Source: Opitutaceae bacterium
Lineage (GTDB): Bacteria > Verrucomicrobiota > Verrucomicrobiia > Opitutales > Opitutaceae
Direction of reading: 5' to 3'
DNA length: 19,767 nt
NCBI GenBank assembly: GCA_005786775.1
Contig: SYDD01000040.1
Location: 1-19,767, forward strand
Shown here: positions 1 through 7,533 of the stretch, in pieces
How the letters are laid out: each line of letters begins with the position of its first letter
Numbering within the stretch: the stretch's first letter is position 1
Program-made: the position numbers and the translations under genes
The notes under the pieces: generated by a model
Databases searched by the model: none
What the model was told of the DNA's origin: nothing
The model's input: the letters and a program-made list of their open reading frames with translations, nothing else

Positions 1-132
1 CATCCAGCGTGAGAGCTATGAGAAGGCTTTGATCTTGCTGCAAAAGACCGAGAATGTCCTCGAGGTTGTCAGTTTAGAGCAGAGTAAACGTGACAAATAT
101 ATTGCCTACACAACATTTCACAACATGGCCCG
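1..132 (+). other. Low-GC foreign-looking stretch with an open frame, joined to ureG
   Basis: About 52 of the first 120 bases are G or C (43 percent), against about 70 percent or more in the rest of the window. The frame starting at base 2 is open for 44 codons and ends at the TGA at 134-136. Its product (starting IQRESYEKAL, ending YTTFHNMAR) is rich in K, E and L with a helical, TPR-like look. From memory it recalls eukaryotic, perhaps ciliate, repeat proteins, but this is a weak impression. The composition breaks at about 125-133, exactly where UreG-like sequence begins mid-protein. An assembly chimera or a recent insertion end are both possible; no inverted repeat or transposase motif is visible. 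Confidence 0.5.
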
Positions 133-516
133 ATGAACGAGCAGGCCGCCCAGGCGCTCGAGTCCCGTTTTCCCGATCTCCGCCTGCTGCTGGTCGAAAG
201 CGGGGGCGACAACCTCACGGCCACCTTTTCGCCGGAACTCGTCGACGCCTTCATCTACGTCATCGATGTGGCGGAGGGGGACAAGATCCCGCGCAAGGGC
301 GGCCCCGCGATCCGCCACAGCGACCTGCTCCTCATCAACAAGATCGATCTCGCGCCGCACGTGGGCGCCGATCTCGAGGTCATGGACCGCGACGCCCGCG
401 CCCAGCGGGGCGACCGGCCGTTCCTGTTCTGCGATCTCAAGCGCGAGCACAACCTCGATGCCGTGGTCGCGTGGATCGAGCGCCACGTGCTCTTCGGCCC
501 GGGCCGGGGCGGGTGA
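133..516 (+). CDS. ureG: Urease accessory GTPase UreG, C-terminal part only
   Basis: UreG is the SIMIBI-class GTPase that delivers nickel to urease with UreD and UreF in the cytoplasm. The frame gives 127 residues matching the second half of the family: ESGGDN at residues 22-27, the FSPEL segment following, IDVAEGDKIPRKGGP, and the guanine-specificity motif NKID at 69-72. A full UreG is about 200 residues; the P-loop (GxxGxGKT) and the zinc/nickel CPH motif are absent. The Met at 133 is probably an internal residue, since many UreG proteins read xMN at this point, so the true start lies beyond the low-GC junction. The stop at 514-516 overlaps the ureD start (TGATG). As it stands the protein could not bind GTP; it is either a broken gene or a join artefact. 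Confidence 0.85.
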   Translation: MNEQAAQALESRFPDLRLLLVESGGDNLTATFSPELVDAFIYVIDVAEGDKIPRKGGPAIRHSDLLLINKIDLAPHVGADLEVMDRDARAQRGDRPFLFCDLKREHNLDAVVAWIERHVLFGPGRGG

Positions 517-1343
517 TGGCTGGCTTCACGGGCCATCTCCACCTCGGGGCGGCAACCCGCGCCGACGGGCGCACCGTGCTGCGGGAGCAGGCGTTCCGCG
601 CGCCTTTCCACGTCGGGAAACCCTACTGGGATCCCGTCGCGCGCACCCTGCTGGTGCAGGTGGTCAACCCCACCGCGGGCATCCTCGCGCGCGACGAGCT
701 TGCCCTCGAGGTCAACGTGGGCCCGTCCGCCGCCCTAGCGGTCACCACCCCGGCCGCGACCCGCGTCTTCCGGATGAACGCCGGCGAGGCCGTGAGCCGG
801 CAGCGCTTCACCGTCGAGGCCGGCGGCTGGTTGGAGGTGATGCCCGAGCCGCTGGTCCCGCATCGTGGCTCGCGCTTCCGCCAGCTGACCACCCTCGTGG
901 CGGCGCCGGGCGCCGGGCTCCTCCACGTCGAACCGCTGGTGCCAGGCCGGGTCGGGCACGGCGAGGCGTGGGCGTGGAGCGCGCTGGAGCTGGAGACAAG
1001 CCTGCGCGTCGACGGCGAACTCGTCCTGCGGGAACGCCTCGATCAGACGGGGAAAAGCCTGCAGCGGCTCGCGGAGGCAGGGGGCTCCGGACCCGCGGCC
1101 TGCTTCGCCCAGGTCGTCCTGGTGGCTCCGGCGGAGGCGGCGCCCGACGAAGGGCTGATCGCCGCGCTGCACGGCCTGCGGGCGGAAGGTTTCCTGATCG
1201 GCTGCAGCCCGCTGCACCGGCACGGGTGGAGTGTGAAATGCGTCGCCCGTGACGCGGTGCGCCTCCGCGCCGGGCTCCACGCCGCACGCGCGCTGCTGGC
1301 CCGCCGGCTGCCGCGGCTGGGCCTGGACCTGCGCAAACTCTGA
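516..1343 (+). CDS. ureD: Urease accessory protein UreD/UreH
   Basis: This is a 275-residue protein of the UreD/UreH family, the scaffold that binds apo-urease together with UreF and UreG and channels nickel to the active site. Recognisable family segments are the TTPAATRVFRM stretch near residue 70-80, MPEPLVPHRGSRFRQ in the middle (the conserved PxxPHxGxxFxQ region) and the GRVGHGEAWAW segment that follows. The ATG at 516 is chosen because it overlaps the ureG stop by one base, the usual coupled arrangement, and the length then fits the family (about 260-290). An open frame continues upstream in this phase but does not encode UreD-like sequence. It is the last gene of a rightward ureG-ureD unit and converges on the cytochrome gene 37 bases on. 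Urease structural genes, if present, lie left of the window. Confidence 0.88.
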   Translation: MAGFTGHLHLGAATRADGRTVLREQAFRAPFHVGKPYWDPVARTLLVQVVNPTAGILARDELALEVNVGPSAALAVTTPAATRVFRMNAGEAVSRQRFTVEAGGWLEVMPEPLVPHRGSRFRQLTTLVAAPGAGLLHVEPLVPGRVGHGEAWAWSALELETSLRVDGELVLRERLDQTGKSLQRLAEAGGSGPAACFAQVVLVAPAEAAPDEGLIAALHGLRAEGFLIGCSPLHRHGWSVKCVARDAVRLRAGLHAARALLARRLPRLGLDLRKL

Positions 1344-1353
1344 ACCGGCCGTC

Positions 1354-1374
1354 GGCCGCCGCGGCGGCGCGGCC
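1354..1374. terminator. GC-rich hairpin between convergent ureD and cytochrome genes
   Basis: GGCCGC at 1354-1359 can pair with GCGGCC at 1369-1374 around a 9-base loop. An overlapping 14-bp perfect palindrome lies at 1355-1368. It sits in the 37-base gap between two convergent stop codons, where a two-way terminator is expected. There is no U-tract on either strand, so the role is inferred from position. Confidence 0.35.
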
Positions 1375-1380
1375 CGGCCC

Positions 1381-2346
1381 TCACGGGGACGGCACCGCCC
1401 CCAGCGCAACGAACGCCGTCAAGGCCGCCAGCTGCGCCCCCGTGTAATGCGGGTGCGCCTCCATCTTCGCGGCCGGCACGAGTCCCTTCGGCGCCGTGAT
1501 GTACCGCCGGAAGTAGTCCGGCGCGTGACGGGCCTGCGCGGCCAGCAACTCGAAGGGGCGCTCCCCTTTGGTGCCGCCGAACGTGTCCCCCGGGCCGCGA
1601 TGGCAGCTCGAGCAGGAGTGGATCCAGAGCTCGCGGCCCTGACGCGCCACCGCGCCCGCCCCGGCCCAGGGGCCGCCGAAGAAGGCGCTGAAACGGTCCT
1701 CGAGGCGGGCGAACTCGAGGGTCGTGACGCCCCACGGTCGCTTGTGCCCCGCATCCATCAGTTGCGCCACCGCGGGGACCAACCCGGCCGCCACGCTGAT
1801 CACGTAGGGACCAGGATTGAAGCGCAGGCCGGCCGGAGGCCACTTTTCCGGGCCCTGCCCGTTGATGGCGAGGATCAGGAACGGCCGGTAGTCGCGGATG
1901 AACGCGGCATCGTAGACCGCGGCGTAGCCATCGGCGCACGAGGCCAGCAGCGAGTCGGCCCCCTCCCGCACGGGCAGCGCCGCCCAGAGATCGGCCAGGA
2001 AGACGGCGGTGACCTCCTGCTCGCCGGGGGCGAATTCCGCCGTCAGCCGGAGCGTCGTCCGCGGCAGCCGCGCGAGGTCCGCCCACCGGACATAGCGCGT
2101 GGTCCCCGGCTCGGCGCCCGCGAGCAGGCCCGAGAGGGCGAGATCCAGCGCCGAGGCGCGCGCGGCGTGCAGGGGCAGCGCCGGGGGCTGGGCCCCGGGA
2201 AGGACGGACGGCAGCCCCAGGACCAGCGCCAGGAACAGCACCCCCGGTTTCGCGGCGCGGCCGGCGGGGGTGGCCGGCGGACGGGCCCCGCGGCAGGGTG
2301 GCCCGGCGGGAATCACGGCCCCCGCCTGCCGGAACCAGGCGATCAT
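1381..2346 (-). CDS. Exported protein with C-terminal cytochrome c domain and a molybdopterin-oxidoreductase-like N-terminal half
   Basis: The frame encodes up to 321 residues. A hydrophobic segment at about 36-50 (VLFLALVLGLPSVLPG) reads as a signal peptide. Because the first 30 residues are Pro/Arg-rich and unlike a signal n-region, the GTG at 2239-2241 is a plausible real start. A class I cytochrome c domain occupies the C-terminus: haem motif CSSCH at 245-249 and a likely axial Met at 295, followed by the usual final helix. Residues ~85-190 resemble the fold around the cofactor Cys of sulfite-oxidase-type proteins (SCADGY with Cys137), but the match is loose. It is probably a periplasmic electron-transfer protein. 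Last gene of the leftward operon, 4 bases after the malectin gene. The electron donor is unknown; the Rieske protein or FAD oxidase of the operon are candidates only by association. Confidence 0.7.
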   Translation of the reverse strand: MIAWFRQAGAVIPAGPPCRGARPPATPAGRAAKPGVLFLALVLGLPSVLPGAQPPALPLHAARASALDLALSGLLAGAEPGTTRYVRWADLARLPRTTLRLTAEFAPGEQEVTAVFLADLWAALPVREGADSLLASCADGYAAVYDAAFIRDYRPFLILAINGQGPEKWPPAGLRFNPGPYVISVAAGLVPAVAQLMDAGHKRPWGVTTLEFARLEDRFSAFFGGPWAGAGAVARQGRELWIHSCSSCHRGPGDTFGGTKGERPFELLAAQARHAPDYFRRYITAPKGLVPAAKMEAHPHYTGAQLAALTAFVALGAVPSP

Positions 2347-2350
2347 GGCT

Positions 2351-2935
2351 TCAAGGTTGGGGCACGATCTCGACGGCGCTGATGGTGGGGTTACCGACCT
2401 GTCCCGTGAACCGGATATCGAGCGCGCCGTCGCTGACCGTCACCGGGATGGACTCGACGTGGGCCTTCAGGGCGCCGCCGGCCTTCACGAAAAGATCGAA
2501 GTCCCTGGTGACGTTGCCCTCGACGTCGAAAGTGAACACGCATTGGCCGGGCCCGACGATCGCCTCGTAGGTCACCGCGAAGTGCAGCTTCACCACGTAG
2601 TTCCCGTTCGGGATCTTCCGCACGAAACGCGTCATGCCATACCGCTCGGAGCGGTACACGGACGGGATGTCGGTGTTGGCGATCCGGAGCTCGGGGCGGT
2701 CCACGGCTTCCCCGTCGGGGAAGTCGCCGGAGGGCAGCCATCTTGCCCCCGTCTCGTCCGTGAGCGGCACCATCAGGCCGGCGATGACGCGGATCGTGCT
2801 TGCCGCGGCGCCCGGGGCGGGGGCCGCGGCGCGCGCGACGCCAGGGGAAACGGGGAGCGAGGGGGCCAGAGAGAGGAGCAGGGCGACAAGTCCGGCCCGC
2901 AGCGGGGCCAGGGGGAGCAGGGACACGGTCTTCAT
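2351..2935 (-). CDS. Exported malectin-domain protein
   Basis: This is a 194-residue protein with a signal peptide (LRAGLVALLLSLAPSLPVSPGVARA, cleaved near residue 35) and then a single malectin-like domain. Seen in order are an IRVIAGL opening strand, DETGARW, SERYG in the middle, PNGNYVVKLHF, the FDVEGN turn, and a closing strand with ISAVEIVP. In other proteins malectin domains bind di- or oligosaccharides or sit beside glycosidases and membrane anchors. No enzyme domain is attached here. The start at 2935 is favoured over the upstream in-frame start at 3043 because it is preceded by GAGG at good spacing and begins the signal peptide. It sits 41 bases after the amidohydrolase stop and 4 bases before the cytochrome gene. 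Its partner and ligand are unknown; a carbohydrate-binding role in the periplasm is the family expectation. Confidence 0.75.
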   Translation of the reverse strand: MKTVSLLPLAPLRAGLVALLLSLAPSLPVSPGVARAAAPAPGAAASTIRVIAGLMVPLTDETGARWLPSGDFPDGEAVDRPELRIANTDIPSVYRSERYGMTRFVRKIPNGNYVVKLHFAVTYEAIVGPGQCVFTFDVEGNVTRDFDLFVKAGGALKAHVESIPVTVSDGALDIRFTGQVGNPTISAVEIVPQP

Positions 2936-2943
2936 AGGTGATT

Positions 2944-2947
2944 CCTC
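2944..2947 (-). promoter_or_regulatory. Shine-Dalgarno site of the malectin gene
   Basis: GAGG on the minus strand ends 8 bases before the ATG at 2935. It is the clearest ribosome binding site in the window and fixes the start of the malectin protein at MKTVSLL. Most neighbouring genes have none. Confidence 0.6.
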
Positions 2948-2976
2948 GTTGGTGGGGATGGGCAGGGAGCGAGCGC

Positions 2977-4089
2977 TCAAGCCGCGGGGGCCTTCAGCCC
3001 GTAGAGCGCGGCGGCGTTGTCGTGGAAGATGCGTCGTTTCCATTCCGGCGGGAGGAACTGCAGCGTCATCCGCGGGTTGTCGAAATCCCAGTGCGGGTAA
3101 TCGCTCGAGTACATCACGTTGCCCGGGGCGTTAATCATCTCGAGGATCTGGGTGAAGTGCTCCGGCCGCTCGGGCTCCTCGACGGGTTGGGTCGTCACGA
3201 ACACGTGCTCGCGCAGGTATTCGCTCGGCAGCTTGCGCAACCACGGCGTCTCCGAGCGCAGCGCCTTGTAGTTCTTGTCCATCCGCCACATCAGCTGGGG
3301 CAGCCAGGCCAGGCCGCCCTCGATGGCGACGAACCGGAGGCGGGGGAACTTCTCGAAGGTCCCCTCGCACACGAGGGAGTTGATGTGCCCCATGAAATTC
3401 AGGGGCACGATGTTGTGCCACTCGAAGTACCGGGTGGGCCGGCCCGCGGGCGTGGGTGCCCCGGCGGTGCCGGCGCCCTCGGTCCCGGGATGCACGGCCA
3501 CCGGCAGGTTGCACTCGGCGGCGGCCTCGAAGAGGGGATGGAAGAAGCGCTGCCCGAACAGGCGGGACGAGCCGCTCGCCATCAGCACCTGGACGAACCG
3601 CTTGTCCGGCGCGCAGCGGCGGATCTCGCGCGCGGCGGCCTCGGGATCCGAGTGGTTCACCACGATGGAGCCGCGGAAGCGGGCCGAACGCCCGAGCCAG
3701 CGGTCGGCCAGATTCCGGTTGTAGGCCGTGGCGAGCGCGTTCCCCCAGTCGGGATCCGTGTGCACGGAGATCCCCAGCACGTGGGACCCCGTCAGGATCG
3801 CGAAATCGATCCCGAAGCGGTCGAGGTGATCCTTGATCAGGAAGTCGGGATCGCTGCCGGCCATTCCGCCCGACGGCGTGCGGGCGTCCTCCCGCTGCAC
3901 CCCGACCGAGGAGTTGTAGCCGGTCCCGGGCATTTGGATGCCGTGGTGATCCGCGTAGGACTGCCACGCCCGCGACAGGTAGGGTTTGAGTTCCTGGCGC
4001 ACGTCCGCGAAGGCGTTGTGCACGTCGGTGTCGATGAGGCGCGGCCGGGACGCGGCCGCAGGGGTGTTTTCCGTCATGGGGACAGGCAT
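2977..4089 (-). CDS. Amidohydrolase-2 family metal-dependent hydrolase
   Basis: This is a 370-residue TIM-barrel protein of the amidohydrolase-2 (ACMSD/o-pyrocatechuate decarboxylase-like) family. Visible landmarks are DTDVH at residues 20-24 (the usual first metal motif is DxHxH; the first His is replaced by Asp here), HPG at 200-202, VAIEGG at 254-259 and the barrel-closing SSDYPHWD at 328-335. Members hydrolyse C-N or C-O bonds or decarboxylate ring acids, usually with one zinc. No signal peptide is seen, so it should be cytoplasmic. The start at 4089 overlaps the Rieske stop (TGATG), which indicates translational coupling; Met5 is an alternative start. The pairing with a Rieske ferredoxin, FAD oxidase and ABC importer suggests ring or amide opening during catabolism. 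The substrate cannot be assigned. Confidence 0.8.
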   Translation of the reverse strand: MPVPMTENTPAAASRPRLIDTDVHNAFADVRQELKPYLSRAWQSYADHHGIQMPGTGYNSSVGVQREDARTPSGGMAGSDPDFLIKDHLDRFGIDFAILTGSHVLGISVHTDPDWGNALATAYNRNLADRWLGRSARFRGSIVVNHSDPEAAAREIRRCAPDKRFVQVLMASGSSRLFGQRFFHPLFEAAAECNLPVAVHPGTEGAGTAGAPTPAGRPTRYFEWHNIVPLNFMGHINSLVCEGTFEKFPRLRFVAIEGGLAWLPQLMWRMDKNYKALRSETPWLRKLPSEYLREHVFVTTQPVEEPERPEHFTQILEMINAPGNVMYSSDYPHWDFDNPRMTLQFLPPEWKRRIFHDNAAALYGLKAPAA

Positions 4090-4520
4090 CAGGGTGGTCC
4101 GCCGGCCTTGCCGCCGGGCAGCACGACGCAGAGCAGGCCGTCCTCCGACTCGACCGGGAAACGCTCCAGGTTTTCCAGGCTGGGGTCCTGGGCGGACTCC
4201 GGCTCGACCGTGATCTTCTTCAGTCTCGTGGCGGGGTCCACCAGGTGTTCTCCCGTCCGCAGATCAAATTCCCAGCCGTGCCAGGGGCAGCGCAAGATGC
4301 AGCCCTCGAGGCCGTACTCGTACTCGTACACCCGCGAGGGCAGGGTCGTGCCGGTGACCTTGCCCAGGCAGACGGGCGCGCCGCCGTGCGGGCAGACGTT
4401 GCGGTAGGCGTGGACCTGACCGGATACGTTGAAGAGGCCGATCTCGATGCCCGCCACCTTGACGAGCTTGCGCGCGCCGGGAGGGAGCTCGCTTTCCTTC
4501 AATACGGGATGGCGCGGCAT
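4089..4520 (-). CDS. Rieske [2Fe-2S] ferredoxin-like protein
   Basis: This is a 143-residue single-domain Rieske protein. The cluster ligands are visible as CPHGG (Cys43, His45) and CPWHGW (Cys78, His81). The spacing between the pairs is about 33 residues and includes the insert KVTGTTLPSRVYEYEY, longer than in the smallest ferredoxins. No catalytic oxygenase domain, signal peptide or membrane segment is present, so it is a soluble electron carrier, or a small subunit of a Rieske-type oxygenase whose partner is not in the window. The ATG at 4520 is chosen because the protein then begins just before the first Rieske strand; the frame stays open upstream by chance. It lies 35 bases after the aminotransferase and overlaps the amidohydrolase start by one base. 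Possible partners are the FAD oxidase or an unlinked oxygenase. Confidence 0.88.
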   Translation of the reverse strand: MPRHPVLKESELPPGARKLVKVAGIEIGLFNVSGQVHAYRNVCPHGGAPVCLGKVTGTTLPSRVYEYEYGLEGCILRCPWHGWEFDLRTGEHLVDPATRLKKITVEPESAQDPSLENLERFPVESEDGLLCVVLPGGKAGGPP

Positions 4521-4555
4521 GCGGGGAGGGAAGGCGGCTCCGGTCGGGCCGCGGG

Positions 4556-5659
4556 TCAGCGGCGCAGGATCGTCCCGAGCGCGGCGAGGACGAGATCGAC
4601 GTTCCGCACGGTCGCGCCGTGGCCCATTAGCCCGATGCGCCAGGCCTTGCCGGCCATCGGCCCCAGCCCGGCGCCGATCTCGATGCCGTATTCCTCGAGG
4701 AGCCGGAGCCGCACGCCGGCGTCGTCGGCCCCGTCGGGGACGCGGATGCAGTTGAGCGTGTGCAGCGACCGGCTCGGGATGTATTTCAAGCCCAGGGTCT
4801 CGAGGCCGGACCGGAGCCGCTGGTGCATCGCCGCGTGCCGCGCCACGCGGGCGTCCAGCCCCTCCTCGAGCACGATGGCCAGGGCCTCGTGCAGCGCATA
4901 GGTCATGTTGATGGGCGCCGTGTGGTGGTAGACACGCCCGCCGCCCCCGCCCGTGTAGTACTTCCGCAACATCGACACGTCCAGGTACCAGGACTGCACC
5001 TTGGTTTTCCGGGCGTCCATCCGCGCGATCGACCGGGGACCAAAGCTGACCGGGGAAAGGCCGGGCGGGCAGCTGAGGCATTTCTGCGTTCCGCTGTAGA
5101 TCGCATCAATGCCCCAGTCGTCGACCCGCAGCTCGTGCCCGCCGAGGCTGGTCACGGCGTCCACCACCAGCAGAGCCCCGTGCGCCCGGGTGAGCGCCGA
5201 GAGGTCCTCGATGGGCTGGTGGGCGCCCGTGCTGGTCTCGGCCTGCACGATGCCCAGCACCTTCGCCCGCGGGTGCGCGGCGAGCGCGGCGGCGATCTGC
5301 TCGCGGGGGAACGTCTCCCCCCAAGGGCACTCCAGGGCGTGCACGACCGCGCCGCAGCGCTCCATCACGTCCTTCATCCGCAGCCCGAAGACGCCGTTGA
5401 CGCACACGATCACCTCGTCGCCGGGCTCGACCAGATTCACCGCCACGCACTCCATGCCGGCCATCCCGGTCCCGCTCACGGGGAAAGTCAGCGGATTCGC
5501 GGTCCGGAAAACCTGACGCAGCTGGGCGCAGACCTGGTCCATGATCTGGAGGTACTGGGGGTCCAGATGCCCGAGCGTGGGCGCCCCGAGGGCGCGCAGG
5601 ACACGCTGGGAGACGGGACTCGGGCCGGGTCCGAGCAGGAGACGTTCGTGGGGATGCAT
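4556..5659 (-). CDS. Class V PLP aminotransferase, alanine/ureidoglycine-glyoxylate type
   Basis: This is a 367-residue fold-type I PLP enzyme of the alanine-glyoxylate / serine-glyoxylate / ureidoglycine-glyoxylate group. Landmarks are the opening LLLGPGPSPV at 7-16, LGHLDP at 29-34, the cofactor-phosphate loop SGTGMAG at 62-68, the PLP-ring Asp in VVDAVTSLGG (Asp167), the Schiff-base lysine in SGTQKCLSCPPG (Lys193) and the carboxylate-binding Arg in WRIGLMGH (Arg341). Length matches the family. The TQKCL variant and the company of urease genes, an XdhC gene and C-N hydrolases favour a PucG-like ureidoglycine-glyoxylate role over a photorespiratory one, but sequence alone does not decide. 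The ATG at 5659 is set by the family N-terminus; the open frame upstream is spurious. It lies 47 bases after the binding lipoprotein gene and 35 bases before the Rieske gene. Confidence 0.85.
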   Translation of the reverse strand: MHPHERLLLGPGPSPVSQRVLRALGAPTLGHLDPQYLQIMDQVCAQLRQVFRTANPLTFPVSGTGMAGMECVAVNLVEPGDEVIVCVNGVFGLRMKDVMERCGAVVHALECPWGETFPREQIAAALAAHPRAKVLGIVQAETSTGAHQPIEDLSALTRAHGALLVVDAVTSLGGHELRVDDWGIDAIYSGTQKCLSCPPGLSPVSFGPRSIARMDARKTKVQSWYLDVSMLRKYYTGGGGGRVYHHTAPINMTYALHEALAIVLEEGLDARVARHAAMHQRLRSGLETLGLKYIPSRSLHTLNCIRVPDGADDAGVRLRLLEEYGIEIGAGLGPMAGKAWRIGLMGHGATVRNVDLVLAALGTILRR

Positions 5660-5706
5660 GGGAAGACAGGAGCCGGAAACGGGGCGGGCGGACCGGGGCG
5701 ACGCGA

Positions 5707-6738
5707 TCACTTCCGGGTGGCCGCGGCCCGGACCTCCTCCGGGAGGAATTTCTCGTCGAAGACTTCGGCCAGCTGGACGGGCCGGCCCAGCACGCCGATG
5801 GCGGCGAGCCGCTCGATCTCCGCCCCCATCCGCGCCGGGTCGATGCGGCCGAGGAGCTCCCCCTTGGCGGGGTCCCCGTGCACGAGCCGGTGCTTGCGCA
5901 TCGCCTCGACGCCGAAGGCGATGAACTCGGGGGTCATTTTCCGGTTCAGCTCGCCGATGCGCCGGTCGGCCTCCGTCCGGTCCCCCTCCAGGTAATCGCG
6001 CCAACCGCGGATCGAGGCCGCGGTGAAGGCCCGCACGGCCTCCGGCCGCCGCGCCGCGAAGTCCCGGCTCGTGTACCAGATGCGGTAGGGATCGATGCCG
6101 GCGTCGGCGAGCAGGAGCGTGCCGATCTCGACGCCCTGCTGGGCGACATAATACGGCTCGCTGGTGATGAAGCACTGCTGCACGAGCCGCTTGTCGGCGA
6201 GGAACCGGCTGAGCCCGAAATCCAGCGGCGTGACGGACATGCTGATGCCGTACTTCCGCTGCACCAGCGTCAGCCACGCGGCCCCCGGCACCGCCATCAC
6301 GCTGCGGCCGTCCAGGTCCTTGAAGTCGCGGATCCCCGACTCCCGGTGGAACATCACCGCCTGGGGATCCCTTTGCATCAGCGCCGCCAGGGCCAGCACC
6401 GGGATCCCCCGGCCCGCTGCGATGACCAGCTCGTCGGTCCGCCCCACGGCGAACTGCGCCGACCCGAGCGCCACCTTCTGGACGGGGATCGCGTTGGGCC
6501 CGCCCTGGACGATCTCCACGTCGAGCCCGACCTCGCGGTAGTATCCCTTGGCCTGGGCCTGGTAAAATCCGCCGTGCTCCGGCTGCGCGTACCAGTCCGT
6601 CTGCAGGATGACCTTCGCCAACGCCGCCGGCCGGGGCGCGGGGGCATCGGCGGGCCGTTCACCGCAGCCGGCGACGGCGAACGCGGCAAGGACGGCGAGA
6701 AGGGCGGGGGGGTGGAGTCGGGGACGCGGGGTTTTCAT
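5707..6738 (-). CDS. NMT1/THI5-type ABC transporter substrate-binding lipoprotein
   Basis: This 343-residue protein carries a lipoprotein signal: a basic n-region, a hydrophobic core LLAVLAAFAVA and the lipobox AVAGC with Cys25. The mature part is a two-lobed NMT1/THI5-like binding protein. TDWYAQPEHGGFYQAQAKGYY is the classic start, followed by EVGLDVEIVQGGPN, and ITSEPYYV around the hinge. Relatives bind pyrimidine precursors of thiamine, riboflavin, taurine, hydantoins or sulfonates. The ATG at 6738 overlaps the permease stop by four bases (ATGA), which fixes the start. With the permease and ATPase it forms a complete importer. The downstream catabolic genes suggest it captures a nitrogenous small molecule, which is inference. 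No ligand can be named from the residues. Confidence 0.87.
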   Translation of the reverse strand: MKTPRPRLHPPALLAVLAAFAVAGCGERPADAPAPRPAALAKVILQTDWYAQPEHGGFYQAQAKGYYREVGLDVEIVQGGPNAIPVQKVALGSAQFAVGRTDELVIAAGRGIPVLALAALMQRDPQAVMFHRESGIRDFKDLDGRSVMAVPGAAWLTLVQRKYGISMSVTPLDFGLSRFLADKRLVQQCFITSEPYYVAQQGVEIGTLLLADAGIDPYRIWYTSRDFAARRPEAVRAFTAASIRGWRDYLEGDRTEADRRIGELNRKMTPEFIAFGVEAMRKHRLVHGDPAKGELLGRIDPARMGAEIERLAAIGVLGRPVQLAEVFDEKFLPEEVRAAATRK

Positions 6739-7532
6739 TCCTTCTTGACCATCGAATCGTGCCACGAGTGCAAGAGCCGCCAGTGGAGCCAGTTGACCCC
6801 GCCGACGAACAGGAAGCCCATCACGCAGGCGACCAGCCCGGTCGCGAACAGGGCGGGCGTCTTGAGCTGCGAGAAATACGAGATCGTCATGTAGCCGATG
6901 CCCCCCACCCCGCCCTGCGCGCTGCCGGCGAGAAAATCGCCGACGATCGCGCCGATGGGCGCGAGCGTGCCGGCGATTTTCATCCCCGTGAGGAAATAGG
7001 GCATCGCCCCCGGGATCCTCAGGTAGCGCGCCTCCTGCGCCCGCGTCGCGTTGCACATCACGAAGAGTTCCCGGAGGTGACGGTCGACCGAGATGAAGCC
7101 CATCGTCGTGTTCGCCACAACGGGGAAAAAGCCGATCACGAAGGTGATGGCGACGATGCTCGGCAGCCCCTGCCCGAGCCAGAGCACGAAGATGGGCGCG
7201 AGGATCGTGACCGGCATCATCTGGAGGACCAGAATCAGCGGGTAGAAGGACGTCTTAATGCGCGGCGAGAAACCGAGCGCCATCGCCAGCAGGAACCCGA
7301 CGGTCACCGCGGCCGTGAACCCGAGGAGCGCGCCGCGGACCGTCACCAGCGCGGCGGACCAGAGGACCGTCCGTTCCTCCCAGGCGGCCGCCACGATCTC
7401 GTGGGGGGCCGGGAGGACGAAACTCGGAACCTGCAGGACCGCCTTGAACGCGTACCAAAGCAGGATCAGGGCCACCGCGGTGAGGGCGGGCAGCAGGAAG
7501 GCCGCCAGGCGGGATGGGGAGGAGGCGCTCAT
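6735..7532 (-). CDS. ABC transporter permease, taurine/pyrimidine-importer type
   Basis: This is a 265-residue BPD-type inner-membrane permease with about six hydrophobic helices (roughly residues 10-30, 58-84, 93-115, 120-143, 175-200 and 225-245). The EAA-loop, which docks on the ATPase, reads EARYLRIPGAMPYFLTG in the usual place between helices 4 and 5. It resembles the SsuC/TauC/ThiX-like group that pairs with NMT1 binding proteins. The ATG at 7532 is chosen because it follows the ATPase stop by a single base (TAGCATG); a GTG seven codons upstream lies inside the ATPase gene and adds nothing family-like. It overlaps the binding-protein gene by four bases. No second permease is present, so it should function as a homodimer. 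Confidence 0.9.
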   Translation of the reverse strand: MSASSPSRLAAFLLPALTAVALILLWYAFKAVLQVPSFVLPAPHEIVAAAWEERTVLWSAALVTVRGALLGFTAAVTVGFLLAMALGFSPRIKTSFYPLILVLQMMPVTILAPIFVLWLGQGLPSIVAITFVIGFFPVVANTTMGFISVDRHLRELFVMCNATRAQEARYLRIPGAMPYFLTGMKIAGTLAPIGAIVGDFLAGSAQGGVGGIGYMTISYFSQLKTPALFATGLVACVMGFLFVGGVNWLHWRLLHSWHDSMVKKE

Positions 7533-7533
7533 G

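Noticed and set aside
90..1343. A single 417-codon frame running through ureG into ureD
   Set aside because: Its first 140 residues are an out-of-frame reading of ureG; only the part from 516 is UreD-like.
1249..2382. Long rightward frame opposite the cytochrome gene
   Set aside because: Arg/Gly/Pro-rich shadow typical of high-GC antisense strands, with no family motifs; the minus-strand frame has a haem motif.
2938..4407. 489-codon rightward frame opposite the amidohydrolase and Rieske genes
   Set aside because: Antisense shadow; the minus strand encodes clear Rieske and amidohydrolase motifs.
4760..5995. Long rightward frame opposite the aminotransferase
   Set aside because: Antisense shadow without motifs; the PLP lysine context is on the minus strand.
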